From assembly GCF_905220415.1 (NCBI RefSeq), contig NC_059539.1, forward strand, positions 11,346,001 to 11,410,000: a stretch of 64,000 nucleotides of DNA, given 5' to 3'. Origin of the DNA: Colias croceus. Lineage: Eukaryota > Arthropoda > Insecta > Lepidoptera > Pieridae. This document shows positions 20,401 through 31,700 of the stretch, piece by piece (within the stretch, counting starts at the first letter, position 1; each line of letters starts with the position of its first letter). Under the pieces are notes generated by a model, which had not been told where the DNA came from, searched no databases, and was given only the letters and a program-made list of their open reading frames with translations. The position numbers and the translations under genes are program-made.

Positions 20401-23400
20401 AGTGTAAATATACAGCTATTACAAGTTTTTTAAGGTAAAAGTTTTTGAGGCATTAATTTTGTGGTTATTGAAAAGGTCGGAGCCGTCTCGCTCAACTATG
20501 TGTTGTTTGTTTGGTTTCATAAGTTTTCGGTTCTTAAGGTATTTAGTAGAAACAAACGTATTTTATGAAATATTGTATATTTAATAATACGTAAATAAAT
20601 ATGGCGTTTGGATATATTATTTTATATTATTATCGAGTAAATACGTAAAATCTTACCACTATTTTTAAAATAGCAAAAAATTAATAAATCATCGCTTTCG
20701 AAACTTTAGTATGACTCTATATCTTACTTTCACTGATAAAAACACGTAAGTATTATCATAAATTTACTGATACAAAACCCAGCAATCACATGTCACATCT
20801 GCAGCTTCGCCCGCCATTTAAAGTAAATTCCCGTAGGAATGAGATCTCCCACCTCCGTAAATATATTACTCTAGCCTTCTATCTCCAGCCACTAAAATCA
20901 TATCATAAAATCTCTCCTTTTCTATATATTAGAAAGACAAACAAACATACTTTCGTATTTATTTAGAATGGATATGCCACGTCTATACTTACATAATCTA
21001 TGACATTAATTAGAATTAATTTTCACATTGGAGATAACACATCATGTTGAACAGAAACAGAGAATTAATTCGTGAATTTGTAAGTCAATTCATGAACGAG
21101 ACAATATTGTATTAATGTATCTATTTTTAAAGTACACAAAAAGCAAAAAAATCTCATAAGACCTTTACGCACTAAAATTTTCCAATGTTATTTTGGTAGG
21201 TCACCTTTATATAACACAATGTATTTTCATCCTGTAACAACATCAACGAAAGTGGCATAGGTATTATTATCAACATAACGACACAATTTCAAATTAACAA
21301 TATGGAAATATCAATTTGTAAATTTGTAGAATTCCGTCTGTCCCAAATGTACAATGTTTACAAATAATTATTACTGATAGTGTTTATTTATTAAATCTTT
21401 CAAATAACATCCCATAATTTATTATTATTCATAATTTTTAAAACGCATAACTGAAGTGTCTTGACATTTGGCTTAAATTTTTTGGCAGGCGTCTCAAATT
21501 TAAATTTTAATGAACAAAAAATGGATTGCATGTGTAGGTACGTACAAATTATAATTTAAAGAGAAATTCAATACAAATTAATTAACACTCCAAAAAATAT
21601 ATGTTTGCGTTCGCAATTAGTATCAGCGATTTAACCAACAATTAGCGTAACGTTTAAACACTTACCCCGGCTCTAACACTCACAATTATTTATGAAATTT
21701 TATAGTATAGTAATTAAGCATTTTTTGAAGCGCGAAATTTACAGCGCCCGCCCTCTTTTACTTTTACTGCAATTCTTTTCCAACTTCTCATTGGTGTTTT
21801 AAAGTTTTACGGCAAGTGAAATAAAATAGCAGGGGTTAATGAGTTCAAGCTTCGGAGCTTAGTCTGTTTCATTTTTAGTTCGGAATGAATATTTTTTTGT
21901 TGTTTTTCGCTTTGATGTGAATTGGATGCTCTTGTTGGCTTCTAATTTGCGTCTATCGATCTCGGATATTAAAAGTCAGCATTTATTATTGGCTGTCTTA
22001 TTGTAAAGTAGAATTGAAATATAATATTTACATATTTTCAAATTTTTTAGGAGGAACAAAGGCCTTGTAAAATTTGTATGCGACAAAATAATCGCATGGA
22101 ATTTCAACCGTGTTATTAAATAGTACTAAATGCTTCTTACTTTTTCTGTCTAAGGTCGACATTATTAAACAGATGATGGTTATCATTAAAACACTTATTA
22201 AATTGAGAAAATTTTAAGTAGTTGTTGATTTAATTTTACTTTGAATTAAACTAAAAAATATAGTGTTTCTGTATAAAAACCAGCTCCAATCACTTAAGTA
22301 ACGAACCATTACTGAAAGTACTGAAATAATATTAAAAATGCTGCATCTTTGGATTAGTGATAGTAATTAATGTTCGTTTGAAATTAATGAAAACTTTTAT
22401 AGAATTTGTACAGTTTGTTCAATTCCTTATTAAAAATTAGACTGTATTGCCAATGTCCAGATAAACATACATATTTATGAAATCAGAATAAGTAGAAAAA
22501 TTAAGGTATTTTGGATTGGCTTCATGTAGGTAAGTTATGACTATAAAAGCATAAACAAATTGGTAATGATTATAATTTTAAAATGGCTTAAAATTTCATT
22601 CAAATACGATGTCATTATTTCCTCTTAACTATCAGACTCTTACGTTTACGTATATATTTAAAAACTTATAAATTATTAAAAACTACAAAATGCAAAACTA
22701 CGTAATTTCGTTATGATGCTGTAATATAATTAATAATATTTATTTTTATGTAATCCGCATTCAAATGTATATAATATGTACAAGCTTTACATTATTTCTA
22801 ACCAACATCAACGTTTTGAAAAATTCCACCATTACTAATCAACTAAATTCACTCGCATTTCGTATTTACTTTTGGCAAACGATTTGCATTCAATAGTTAT
22901 TAGTGAAATAAACAAAGGCCCGTAATCATTGCTACTATTGACCAAACTTATCTACACAATAGTTTACAGTATGATTAATCAGTAAGTTTCAGCCACATTT
23001 GACTGGTAAAGGCTGAATAAATGTGGTAAGGTGTTGTTCACACATGCGGGTTGTTCTTGTATTAAAATTTATGTTAAACGTTGAAAAATAATAATTCTAC
23101 ATTATGTCATTTTTCTATTGTGTTGCACTTTTGTTAAATTTTAATTCAAAATCAGTTAGGTAAAAGATAACATGAAACAAAATGTATACTGCAGTTACAA
23201 GTATAGGTACCTATTTATATAATACTTATTATTTCCTAAACATTCGTAGCACCTATATTTAAACCTACATATTATTATTCACTAAAATGAAAACATAAAG
23301 CCCCATCCACACAAACAATCGTTCATATTGGGAGCCGCAAAACAAATGACTTGTATGTAAATGAACGTGATTAGTGAACGGGCTGTGATCGAATTATGGC

Positions 23401-23491
23401 CTAACGAGCAGACCCTGATTGTTGAGTTATATGCAATGTGTGTGCACCTTTATTAATTTACCTTTTCAAGTGTGTTAGGCAAGTTATTTTA
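20376..23491. other. Long AT-rich single-copy stretch
   Basis: Apart from a decayed CTAG-ended repeat (about 20800-20970, minus; CTGCAGCTTCGCCCGCC then GACAAACAAACATACTTTCG), nothing recognisable is present. No ORF over 60 codons. This is the emptiest part of the window and may be intronic. Confidence 0.4.
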
Positions 23492-23667
23492 GGGCTGATT
23501 TTTCAATCCTTGGTTAAAACTTAATTCATCGAATAACGTATTCAACTACCATTTCGAAAATGTATTCTAATTGTTCGTATTTGACAGTTCACAGGTGACA
23601 TTTTAAAATGTTCGTGTAATACTTTATTGGACGGATAAATTTTAACCAAGGATTGAAAAATCGGCTC
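23492..23667. mobile_element. MITE with GGGCTGATTTTTCAATCC inverted ends, 176 bp
   Basis: The ends GGGCTGATTTTTCAATCCTT and the mirrored AAGGATTGAAAAATCGGCTC pair over roughly 28 bp. The copy at 26739 is the same family with its interior in opposite orientation. Flanks are TTA and TAA. Confidence 0.8.
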
Positions 23668-23729
23668 TAAAAGTATGTTTATATGTTAGAGTAATAATTA
23701 ATAGGGCAGGATATCTTTACACTATTTTA

Positions 23730-23995
23730 AATAAATAATAATAAATAAATAAATATTATAGGACATTATTACACAAATCGACCTAGTCCCACAGTAAGCT
23801 CAATTAAGGCTTGTGTTGTGGGTACTAGGCGACGATAAATATAATATTTAATAAATACATATATAGATAATAACACCCAGACCCAAGAACAAATAATTGA
23901 GTTCATCACACAAATATTTGCCCTGACCGGGGATCGAACCCGGGACCGTCGGCTCAGTAGGCAGTTACTTTACCACTGCGCCAACCGCGTCGTCA
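23730..23995 (-). repeat. tRNA-derived SINE with (ATTT)n tail
   Basis: On the minus strand the head reads TGACGACGCGGTTGGCGCAG, containing the Pol III A box (TGGCGCAGTGG), then GGTCCCGGGTTCGATCCCC with the B box GGTTCGATCCC. Behind it are a body (ATATTTGTGTGATGAACTC, CTAGTACCCACAACACAAGC) and an (ATTT)n tail at 23730-23755. This is the standard architecture of a full-length lepidopteran SINE. Confidence 0.88.
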
Positions 23996-24320
23996 ATGAA
24001 AAATTTTACAGTGAATCTTCTATTTTACAAAAACGGACCTGTTATTATTACTTATATTTTATTAAGATTGGTGGATTGTGGCTTTATATCTTTATAGGAG
24101 AGCTGTGTTTCTGAAATTGGAAAACGGGTAGTAAATCAAAAATAAGTCAACACAGATTTCTACATAGTTATCATGCTCAAAATATATTTTTACAAGTTTG
24201 AATAAAATTTAAATAAAAATATTTGCAAAAAATATTAACAAAAATCATTCATAATAATTGTAATGAGCTTATCGAGAACGTTAAGAATATTTCATTAATA
24301 ATAAAAATAAAAAAAGAATT

Positions 24321-24402
24321 CGCAGTCGGTAGGATTCGAACCTACGCTCCCAGAGGGAATCTGATTTCTAGTCAGACGCCTTAACCGCTCGGCCACGACT
24401 GC
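24321..24402 (-). tRNA. tRNA-Ser(AGA)
   Basis: An 82-nt class II tRNA. The acceptor stem GCAGTCG pairs with CGACTGC, with discriminator G. The A box is TGGCCGAGCGG and the B box GGTTCGAATCC. The anticodon loop CTAGAAA gives anticodon AGA, reading UCU and other UCN codons after inosine modification, and there is a long variable arm as in all tRNA-Ser. A T7 run follows the 3' end on the minus strand and would terminate Pol III. Sequence is identical to the AGA copies at 27217, 30520, 30752 and 39914. Confidence 0.96.
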
Positions 24403-24484
24403 TCATACCAAACTTACGAAATTCAGCCTGAGTTACAAAGCTTATTGCTTACATTAGGTAATAAAATAAATTATATTACGTATC

Positions 24485-24723
24485 TAACTGTGCATTTACA
24501 TCAAACAAACATAGAGCTAGAGCAAGAGGCAAGAGCATTATTTCGTGTTCTTTCAGTGTAAACGAAAGCTCGTATTCAGTGTTATTCAGTATTAGAACAT
24601 TGCATAGAATCTTTTCGAACGTACTTAGAACAACGAAAGAATGCTCCACATGTTTACACTAAAATAATTTGACATAGTGGAATTCGAATGAGCATTCGCT
24701 CGTTTGATGTAAATGCACCGTAA
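24485..24723. mobile_element. MITE with 3-bp TAA duplication, 233 bp
   Basis: The element is 24488-24720. Its inverted ends, CTGTGCATTTACATCAAAC and GTTTGATGTAAATGCACCG, differ at one position, and it is flanked by TAA on both sides. Internally, AGTGTAAAC and GAGCATTCG-like words are also mirrored. A 3-bp TWA duplication is the PIF/Harbinger signature, so that superfamily is inferred. It lies 83 bp upstream of the tRNA-Ser at 24321. Confidence 0.75.
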
Positions 24724-25062
24724 TAGTAGTAGAGCTTTTCATCAGCGCTATTTTACACATTGTGTTATATATTGTCCGTGCTTGGCAACAAATTAATTAT
24801 CAGTTGCGAAGGAGAAAGTCGAATTACGATGACGTGACATACCTAGAGTAAAGATGGATGTTGATGCTCTTTCAAGCAATCTAGATTTTGATTGTTTATC
24901 TTGGTAGGTAGGTCTTCAATATCACATTAGATTTAGCCATAAAATTTACCTTAATAACACATTCCATAATCCATATTGAAATAAATTTTGTAGTTTCGTT
25001 CGTGGGTTAAACCACGCGACACATATCAATGTACCATAATATAAACCAAGTGATTAATTAAT

Positions 25063-25175
25063 CTTACTAATATTATAATGGTGAAAATTTGTAAGGATGG
25101 ATGTTTGTTACTCTATCACAGAAAAGCAGTTGATAAAATCTGTATGAAATTCATTTCAGATACCAAGCGAGTGAA
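25063..25175 (+). repeat. Head fragment of CTAG-ended repeat
   Basis: TTACTAATATTATAATGGTG, GGATGTTTGTTACTCTATCAC and GAAATTCATTTCAGATACC resemble the 5' half of the copy at 49389. The GC-rich tail is absent. Confidence 0.5.
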
Positions 25176-25726
25176 GCCCTTATTTTTCCAGAATTAAATA
25201 TGCTACCAACCACTTTTATGCTATCAATTAGGCAATAGTTCTTTTTTGCTTCTTGATTTTTGATTCTTAATTGCTTCTAATGCCTTTCTTTGATCCTTGT
25301 AAAGTTCTAACTATTCTAATGCTGACACAATATTCCGTTTCGTATAAACACCGCTCATACATAAAGACCATTGGGAATGAAAAGCCCCTACACTGAAGAT
25401 ACCTTTGACAAAAAGAAAACTCGCAGCCAGAACAAAGGCGGCCAGACAAAGGGTTTTATAATTCGTTCCTGAATCTAGATTCCCTCCTTTAGGGGTTAAT
25501 TAGTGGCAAAATACACTTTCAGGTGAACTAGGAATGAATTCATTTATTGACGCTTTTGTAATCCCTGTAATTTTTGTATTAGAAGTAAAAACTACAGTTC
25601 GGTTCCAAGTATTGGATGCAGTAATACAACGTGATCTAATTTCAAAAAAATAGAATTCTTTTTTATGTAGAGCAAAATCAATATATTGCTCGTTTCTGTG
25701 GAAGGCATTGAAAAAACTTGATATTA

Positions 25727-25884
25727 TTAAGCTATTGCATAGCTTCTATCGCGGACCTTGAGCGCGGGGACTGAATCGAGAAATTCCGTAACGAAAAAAC
25801 CTCACGCTCCCCACTCCGACGGGCGGAGGTGTGGCTTGAAGGCATGCAATAGCTTTACCGCGGCAGTCCCCGAGTGCCACACGT
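25727..25884 (+). repeat. GC-rich structured repeat (TTAAGCTATTGC family), copy 2
   Basis: Same family as 27765, with a short deletion in the right stem arm (GGCATGCAATAGC). A T run follows the CACACGT end. Confidence 0.88.
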
Positions 25885-26514
25885 TGTTTTTTTATATTTA
25901 AGACTAGTCCGCTCGCGGCCGCGGCTTTGGCCGCATTGCAAATATTTTCGGTAAATATATGCTTACTTTAGATAACAAAATAAATATAATAATAGTTACT
26001 CTTCATACGAGATATCTTTCATTGAAATTTCTGTTACAAGTCGCACACAAGGTAAATTATCCTTAACATAGCATAGACATAAAATATCCAGAACCAAATA
26101 TTACTTCTAAACAACATAATAGCCCCACAATAGTAGCTAACAGGAGAAAATGTTAAAGATTATATGGAAAATTACTTTTAAAATCGTTTAAAACGGTTTC
26201 AAAGGAAATATGCAAACATATGTACGAACAAACAGTCCTGCCGTTGCTGAGCCAACACTGTTCAAACATTTTAAGCTCCTTTACTCTGTGTGATTTTTAA
26301 ATATCTTCTTCAAGAATTTCCGTATTAGCCATATTAGAAATTGTATACGTGGTAAGACGATTTGGGAGAGCTTCGGAGCTGTATTCTGAAGAATCGAGAT
26401 CTTAAAAATAACGTATTTAATGCGACAAAAGAATAGTTTGTTACAATTAGTTCCTGACATATTATAATCCTGGGTCTATAGTCAGGAATAAATAGTGTAT
26501 TATATTATTATTGA

Positions 26515-26698
26515 CTAGCTTACCGCCCGCGGCTTCGCCCGCTTTGGCTTAAACCTAATAAATTATATACCAAAACCTTCCTCTTGAATCACTCTATCTA
26601 TTAAAAAACCGCATCAAAATCCGTTGCGTAGTTTGAAAGATGCATACAAAGAGACATAGGGACAGAGAAAGTGACTTTGTTTTATACTATGTAGTGAT
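26515..26698 (-). repeat. CTAG-ended repeat, subfamily C, full-length
   Basis: A complete copy in minus orientation. The tail is CTAGCTTACCGCCCGCGGCT plus the GGCTTCGCCC hairpin, then TTGAATCACTCTATCTATTA and AAAACCGCATCAAAATCCG, and the head ATACTATGTAGTGAT. It gives the uninterrupted reference that proves the split copy at 10044/12036. Confidence 0.8.
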
Positions 26699-26735
26699 GT
26701 AATTTTAGTGCACTAAACAAACTAAGACATTACAT

Positions 26736-26916
26736 TAAGGGCCGATTTTTCAATCCTTGGTTAAAATTTATCCGTCCAATAAAGTATTACACGAAAATTT
26801 TAAAATGTCACCTGTAAACTGTCAAATACGGACAATTAGAATACATTTTTAAAATGGTAGTTTAATACGTTATTCGATGAATAAGTTTTAACCAACGATT
26901 GAAAAATCAGCCCTAA
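26736..26916. mobile_element. MITE with GGGCCGATTTTTCAATCC inverted ends, 175 bp
   Basis: The element is 26739-26913, flanked by TAA on both sides. Its ends match those of the 23492 copy, and the interior (CACCTGTAAACTGTCAAATA) is the same sequence inverted. The TAA duplication suggests PIF/Harbinger; the superfamily is an inference. Confidence 0.82.
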
Positions 26917-27216
26917 ATGTTCTGTTTAGCTTATCTGCCAGATATAATGACGAATTGTGTGTGAAAATATTCGTCAAAAATATTAAATGGGCTGTCAGGG
27001 ACATTACAGGTGTAATTGGCTATGAATCTTTAAAAATTCTAGCTGACTCGATAGACGTTATCCTGTATTCGCGCGAACTGCCATACGCTAAGAGCATTTA
27101 TTGCTCTAAGGCCATACGCGTAAAGTAACAAATACAGCTGATCAAATAAAAGTGAAAGTACATAATATATAATGTATGGTTTTAAATAAATTGACTCTTT
27201 TTGAATAACACGTATA

Positions 27217-27298
27217 GCAGTCGTGGCCGAGCGGTTAAGGCGTCTGACTAGAAATCAGATTCCCTCTGGGAGCGTAGGTTCGAATCCTACCGACTGCG
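27217..27298 (+). tRNA. tRNA-Ser(AGA)
   Basis: 82 nt, identical in sequence to the copy at 24321, with anticodon AGA and intact A and B boxes. GGAACTTTTT directly downstream supplies the terminator and is shared with the 39914 and 30752 copies. A GTGAAAGTAC word 55 nt upstream (27152-27161) recurs upstream of other family members. Confidence 0.96.
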
Positions 27299-27764
27299 GA
27301 ACTTTTTATTTTGGAATTTTCAGTGACATTATACGAACAGAACTCGTATCGCAAATGTAGAGTTTGTGTACAGGGTTTTAACTAATTTATCATCAATGTC
27401 CTACTAAAGGATAAGGTGAATTCCTGTTTGTAATTGACGTTATATTTTAGAAGGATTTTTCGACTAGGACTAAATCCTGGTCCCTTTCGCGCAGTCCCTT
27501 CCGCGCTTTCGTGGTCACAAGTGGTAAGATGTGCTAAGACGCGCAAGCACGGCCACAGGCGCAAACCAGTACTTGAAAATTATCTTGATTTTCAGTAAGA
27601 AAGTAAAAATATTACAATTACCAGCTTACTTACTTAAGTATCTACTTACTATCTGGCGCAGTGACCCCAAAGTGGTTCTTGGCCTCCGACAACAAAAGAT
27701 ATTAAAAATAATGTCGCGCTCGAACATAAATTCACAATCAGACATACTAACAGATAGAACATTT

Positions 27765-27928
27765 TTAAGCTATTGCATAGCTTCTATCGCGGGCCTTGTG
27801 CGCGGGGACCGAATCCAGAAATTGCGTAACGAAAAACCTCACGCTCCCCACTCCGACAGGAACGGAGGTGTGGCTTGAAGGCATGCTATGCAATAGCTTT
27901 ACCGTGGCAGTCCCCGAGTGCCACACGT
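27765..27928 (+). repeat. GC-rich structured repeat (TTAAGCTATTGC family), intact stem
   Basis: A 164-bp GC-rich block in AT-rich DNA. AAGCTATTGCATAGC (27767-27781) and its perfect reverse complement GCTATGCAATAGCTT (27885-27899) form a 15-bp stem. GGGGAC pairs with GTCCCC, and GTGTGGC with GCCACAC. A T-rich run follows CACACGT. The 115-codon frame through it is not a gene: all six copies contain the same words in different frames. SINE-like or MITE-like; class unresolved. Confidence 0.9.
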
Positions 27929-27971
27929 ATTTTTTTTAATTTTTTTTTTTAAGCTTTATTACAAAAAGCTC

Positions 27972-28020
27972 CGCAGTCGGTAGGATTCGAACCTACGCTC
28001 CCAGAGGGAATCACGACTGC
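27972..28020 (-). pseudogene. tRNA-Ser(AGA) pseudogene with 33-nt internal deletion
   Basis: Both ends of the tRNA-Ser are intact (the CGCAGTCGGTAGGATTCGAA side and ACGACTGC), as is the B box. The D arm, A box and anticodon stem-loop are deleted (33 nt). The TTTTT terminator is still present, and GTGAAAGTAC lies 39 nt upstream of the 5' end (28060-28069, minus). It cannot produce a functional tRNA. Confidence 0.92.
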
Positions 28021-28876
28021 TACACGAAGTATTCAAAATATATCATTCATTAAAACTTAGTACTTTCACCTTATTGAATCAACTGTTAATAAACTTATTT
28101 ACACCGAACTAGTGTTCATAAATATTCATGATCTTCGTAATGGAAGTTTATGTTTTTGTATCCATCTATCGGTGTAAAGAAAGTTTCATTTATTAATTAT
28201 GCTAGTTAAACAGCGACTGAATTATTACAATTTTCTGTTTGTTGATAAAGACGAACGAAGCTTTGCCTATTACAAAATTAATAATTCGGAGTTAGAACAA
28301 ATTCTCGTCTTTTAGTTAGATTTAAACCATAAAATTCTTGTTTAAAGACGAAAAGAAGCGGAGAAACATTTATTTACCAGGGCAAACATATATTCGCAAA
28401 AATGAACAATACAACATTTGATTTTGAAGCAATGAATTTGAAAAATATTACATTATATTACCTTCTAAAACAAAATGCCACTCAGCTTATGAGATGTTAT
28501 AAATTCTTAAAATAGTCTAAAATATAAAAATTCTCCAATGACTCTAATAAACCCCCAAATTGTACCAACCTTATACAGTCTAATTGTATTAAATAGTCAC
28601 TGTCTGCTAAAACTTTGCGAAAAAGCAATACAATAAGTAAAAGCCGTTAATATAGTGCGGTGAGCTGAACTTCCCATCGGTTTGGAGGTTCGGAAGATAA
28701 GATACAAAACTTTGTTAGCGGCAATCCAGAGGATTTCACCTGTCAGCGAAAGGTTGTATAGTATTGGAGTTGCTGAAGAAAACAATAAAGCTATTTAAAT
28801 AATTTTATTTTGGTAAGTGCGTTGTTACAATTTTGCTTCTAATATTCATTGATTCAACGATGTTATTTATAATATA
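28021..28876. other. AT-rich stretch without a recognised gene
   Basis: No repeat or ORF could be assigned. A 62-codon minus frame at 28597 has no known motif. Confidence 0.35.
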
Positions 28877-29311
28877 CTAGCTTCCGCCCACGACTTTGTA
28901 CGTGCATTCCCGTTTTTCCCCGTTCCCGCAAGAATTTCGGGAAATCCTTTCTTAGCGGATGCCTACGTCCTAACATCTACCTGCATGCCAAATTTCAGCC
29001 CGATACGTCCAGTGATTTGGGCTGTGCGTTGATAGATCACTATATCAGTCACCTTTGAGTTTTATATATATATATATAGACTAGCTGTTGCCCGCAGCTT
29101 CGCTTGCGTGGAAAAAATAAATTCTCATGGTATAAGTTTTCATCACCTATTTTACTCCTTTAGGGGATGAATTTTCTAAAATCCTTTCTTAGGGGGCGCC
29201 TACGTTATGACATCTACCTGCATGCCAAATTTCAGCCCGATACGTCCAGTGGTTTTGGCTGTGCTCTGATAGATCACTATATCAGTCACCTTTGAGTTTT
29301 ATATATATAGA
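28877..29311 (-). repeat. Two tandem CTAG-ended repeats, subfamily F
   Basis: Copies at 28877-29072 and 29081-29311 share CCTACGT, ACATCTACCTGCATGCCAAA, TTTCAGCCCGATACGTCCAG, GATAGATCACTATATCAGTC and ACCTTTGAGTTTTATATAT. Each begins (in plus sense) with CTAGCT and a CGC-rich tail. They are a distinct subfamily without the (GTCT)n run. Confidence 0.75.
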
Positions 29312-29889
29312 TTCAAGAAAAGAGCGTATGGCACTTAAAATACAAGCACACCTGTAACTTCTCGAATATTCTTTATGGGTAATGGTGACTATGCATCAGA
29401 TAGCCCACCTTTTCTTGTTCTGCACCTGCAAAAAAGTGAAGAAAATTCCTATAATATTATAGTGATACCATACATTTTTGAAAACCTAAATACGATCCAA
29501 ATCGTGCTAGGGCACGAACACGAATCTTAGGAGATGAAATAAACTAATAACACTCAGAAATGCACATCACAATTAATAAATTAGCTAATGAAGAATGTAT
29601 TACAGATGCTGCTTTATCTTCATTAAAATAGATTTATCATTTCAGATTTCGAATTACCATTTTATTTTACACCGATTTATTACTATCAATATTGATTATA
29701 AAATATCATAAATAAAATTAGTATTATAAAATATCACTAGCTCTTACCCTACACGCGTGAAAGTCAGCAATGAGTAATTTGTTTGGCTGTTTCCTCTCGC
29801 AGGATCAGTTGAGTGTTCCGTGTGGAATTAATTATATTACCTATCACCTATATTATATAATATTTTATTGTATGAATATACCTAACAAA

Positions 29890-30050
29890 CTAGATGTGGC
29901 CCGCGGTTTCACCCGCGTATGAAGATTTTACCCGCATTTACAACACTTTCCATTCCTGCTCTTCCTGCTCTATCAATCATAGCGTGATGTGATTTTGCTT
30001 AGGCCTTCCTCGATATTACATACCTTTTAATACTCTCGGTGTAGGTTTAA
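29890..30050 (-). repeat. CTAG-ended repeat, decayed
   Basis: CTAGATGTGGCCCGCGGTTT and CACCCGCG form a recognisable tail. Further in, GGCCTTCCTCGATATTACAT and TACTCTCGGTGTAG resemble subfamily D. Confidence 0.45.
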
Positions 30051-30519
30051 TGTAATAAAGTTTCATGAAAATAAGTTATAATAAAATAAGGATAATTGTT
30101 GCAACAGAGCTTTCAACAAAAATCGCTCTGCAAGAATCGCTCTACAGAATAATGTATACCTATAGTTATTTGTTTCCAATTCTTTAATACTAATAAGTAG
30201 TACCTACCTATTAATATTTTGTGTGTAATGAATACAATAAAAACTATGGTATAGATTAAAAAAATCTTAATCCAGGCAGACAACAACATCAGCTCAGAGG
30301 CTTTTACTTTTAATCTGAACTCCAATTTTAACTACTTAAATATAATATGGTAACGAATATAAACGTAATATTAACGATTAATTATTTATATTGAATTATT
30401 AGTTCTCAGTTCTGACCCACTTTTCTAGTTTGGCCAACGTAAGCTCGGTCAAAGTAGATACATTAAAAAGTGAAGGTACAGAATAAAGTGAAGGTAGTTT
30501 TTTATGTAGATAATGTAGA

Positions 30520-30601
30520 GCAGTCGTGGCCGAGCGGTTAAGGCGTCTGACTAGAAATCAGATTCCCTCTGGGAGCGTAGGTTCGAATCCTACCGACTGC
30601 G
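30520..30601 (+). tRNA. tRNA-Ser(AGA)
   Basis: 82 nt, identical to the other AGA copies, followed by CTTTTTT. Two upstream words, GTGAAGGTAC (30470-30479) and GTGAAGGTAG (30488-30497), resemble the upstream motif of the 27217 copy. It is in opposite orientation to the copy 150 bp downstream at 30752. Confidence 0.96.
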
Positions 30602-30751
30602 AAGCTTTTTTGCAATTTCAAACACTTTTCACTGTTTAGGTATTACGTGCAAAAAAAAAGTTCGGTATAAGTCTTAGAGCCAGTTTTTTGAAAAACTTGA
30701 GACAACCACAATTAATATTTACTTATGAAAATAAATACAAAAAAAAAGTTC

Positions 30752-30833
30752 CGCAGTCGGTAGGATTCGAACCTACGCTCCCAGAGGGAATCTGATTTCT
30801 AGTCAGACGCCTTAACCGCTCGGCCACGACTGC
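30752..30833 (-). tRNA. tRNA-Ser(AGA)
   Basis: 82 nt, minus strand, convergent with the 30520 gene, 3' ends 150 bp apart. The downstream minus sequence is GGAAC followed by a long T run. Same anticodon and stems as the other AGA copies. Confidence 0.96.
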
Positions 30834-31110
30834 TTTTTCTGTATAATTGAAATTTGAGTAGAACTTCATACATGACTTTCTATATCCATCCAAAAGTGAA
30901 AGTCAATGCAATAAACAAGTCTAATTAGATAAAATCTAAAAATCAGGTATTTTTAACTGTTACCGGTCAATTAGACTAACATCATAATTAGAAACAAAAT
31001 ATTTTCAATTGATGTTCACTAATAAGTTGTAAAAAAAAACTAACCATATTATATTGTGTTTACGTGAGGAAAAAATAAATAACCAGATACCTAATATTAT
31101 CTAGAGAGGT

Positions 31111-31288
31111 AGGATATATAAAGAGGAAAGGTTTGTAATTATGTATGTATGGTTTTCACGCATAAACTACTGGACCAATTTTGATGAAATTTTGCACAGA
31201 CAATCTTTAGACCCTGAGAAAGAACATAGGCTACCTTTTTTAGCGAAATATGTACCACGGGCGAAGCCGGGGCGGACCGCCCCTTAGT
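31111..31288 (+). repeat. CTAG-ended repeat, subfamily B
   Basis: ATATAAAGAGGAAAGGTTTG, CAATCTTTAGACCCTGAGAA and the GTACCACGGGCGAAGCCGGG tail, ending CCTTAG|T (a mutated CTAG). Confidence 0.7.
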
Positions 31289-31700
31289 AATTAATATATC
31301 GACTGTAAATACTGAAAAATCTCATAGATAAACATTATTTATGGTACTAAATTAAATGCAATCAGTTAACGCGAAAGAGGGTAACAGTTCAAAACTTATA
31401 ATCGTTAGATAATAGCCTAAATCCCTTATTCTTCCTATAAATAATCCTACCATAATCTTCAATTATCTTTACAGAGGGGAACACCCACTAATTACTAGGG
31501 ATTATAAGTATTATTTATCTTTTTAAGTAACAGTTTATCATGATGCAATCCAATCCTTTAATCAGCAAAATTATTAATTGTTCTTCTTTATCTTTTTTGA
31601 TAAGGAAACTTTATGCACAGATGAAAATCAGAAGACCAGTAGCATAATTTGTAAGTGAGTGATGAAGACTTAAAAATCCTACATCTATTAAATAATAATT

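Noticed and set aside
21662..21700. Two adjacent minus-strand donor-like words (GTGAGT, GTAAGT)
   Set aside because: The upstream sequence has stops in every frame and is AT-rich; no exon can be drawn.
27531..27878. 115-codon plus ORF
   Set aside because: The last third is the GC-rich structured repeat, also seen in the ORF at 62766; the rest is featureless.
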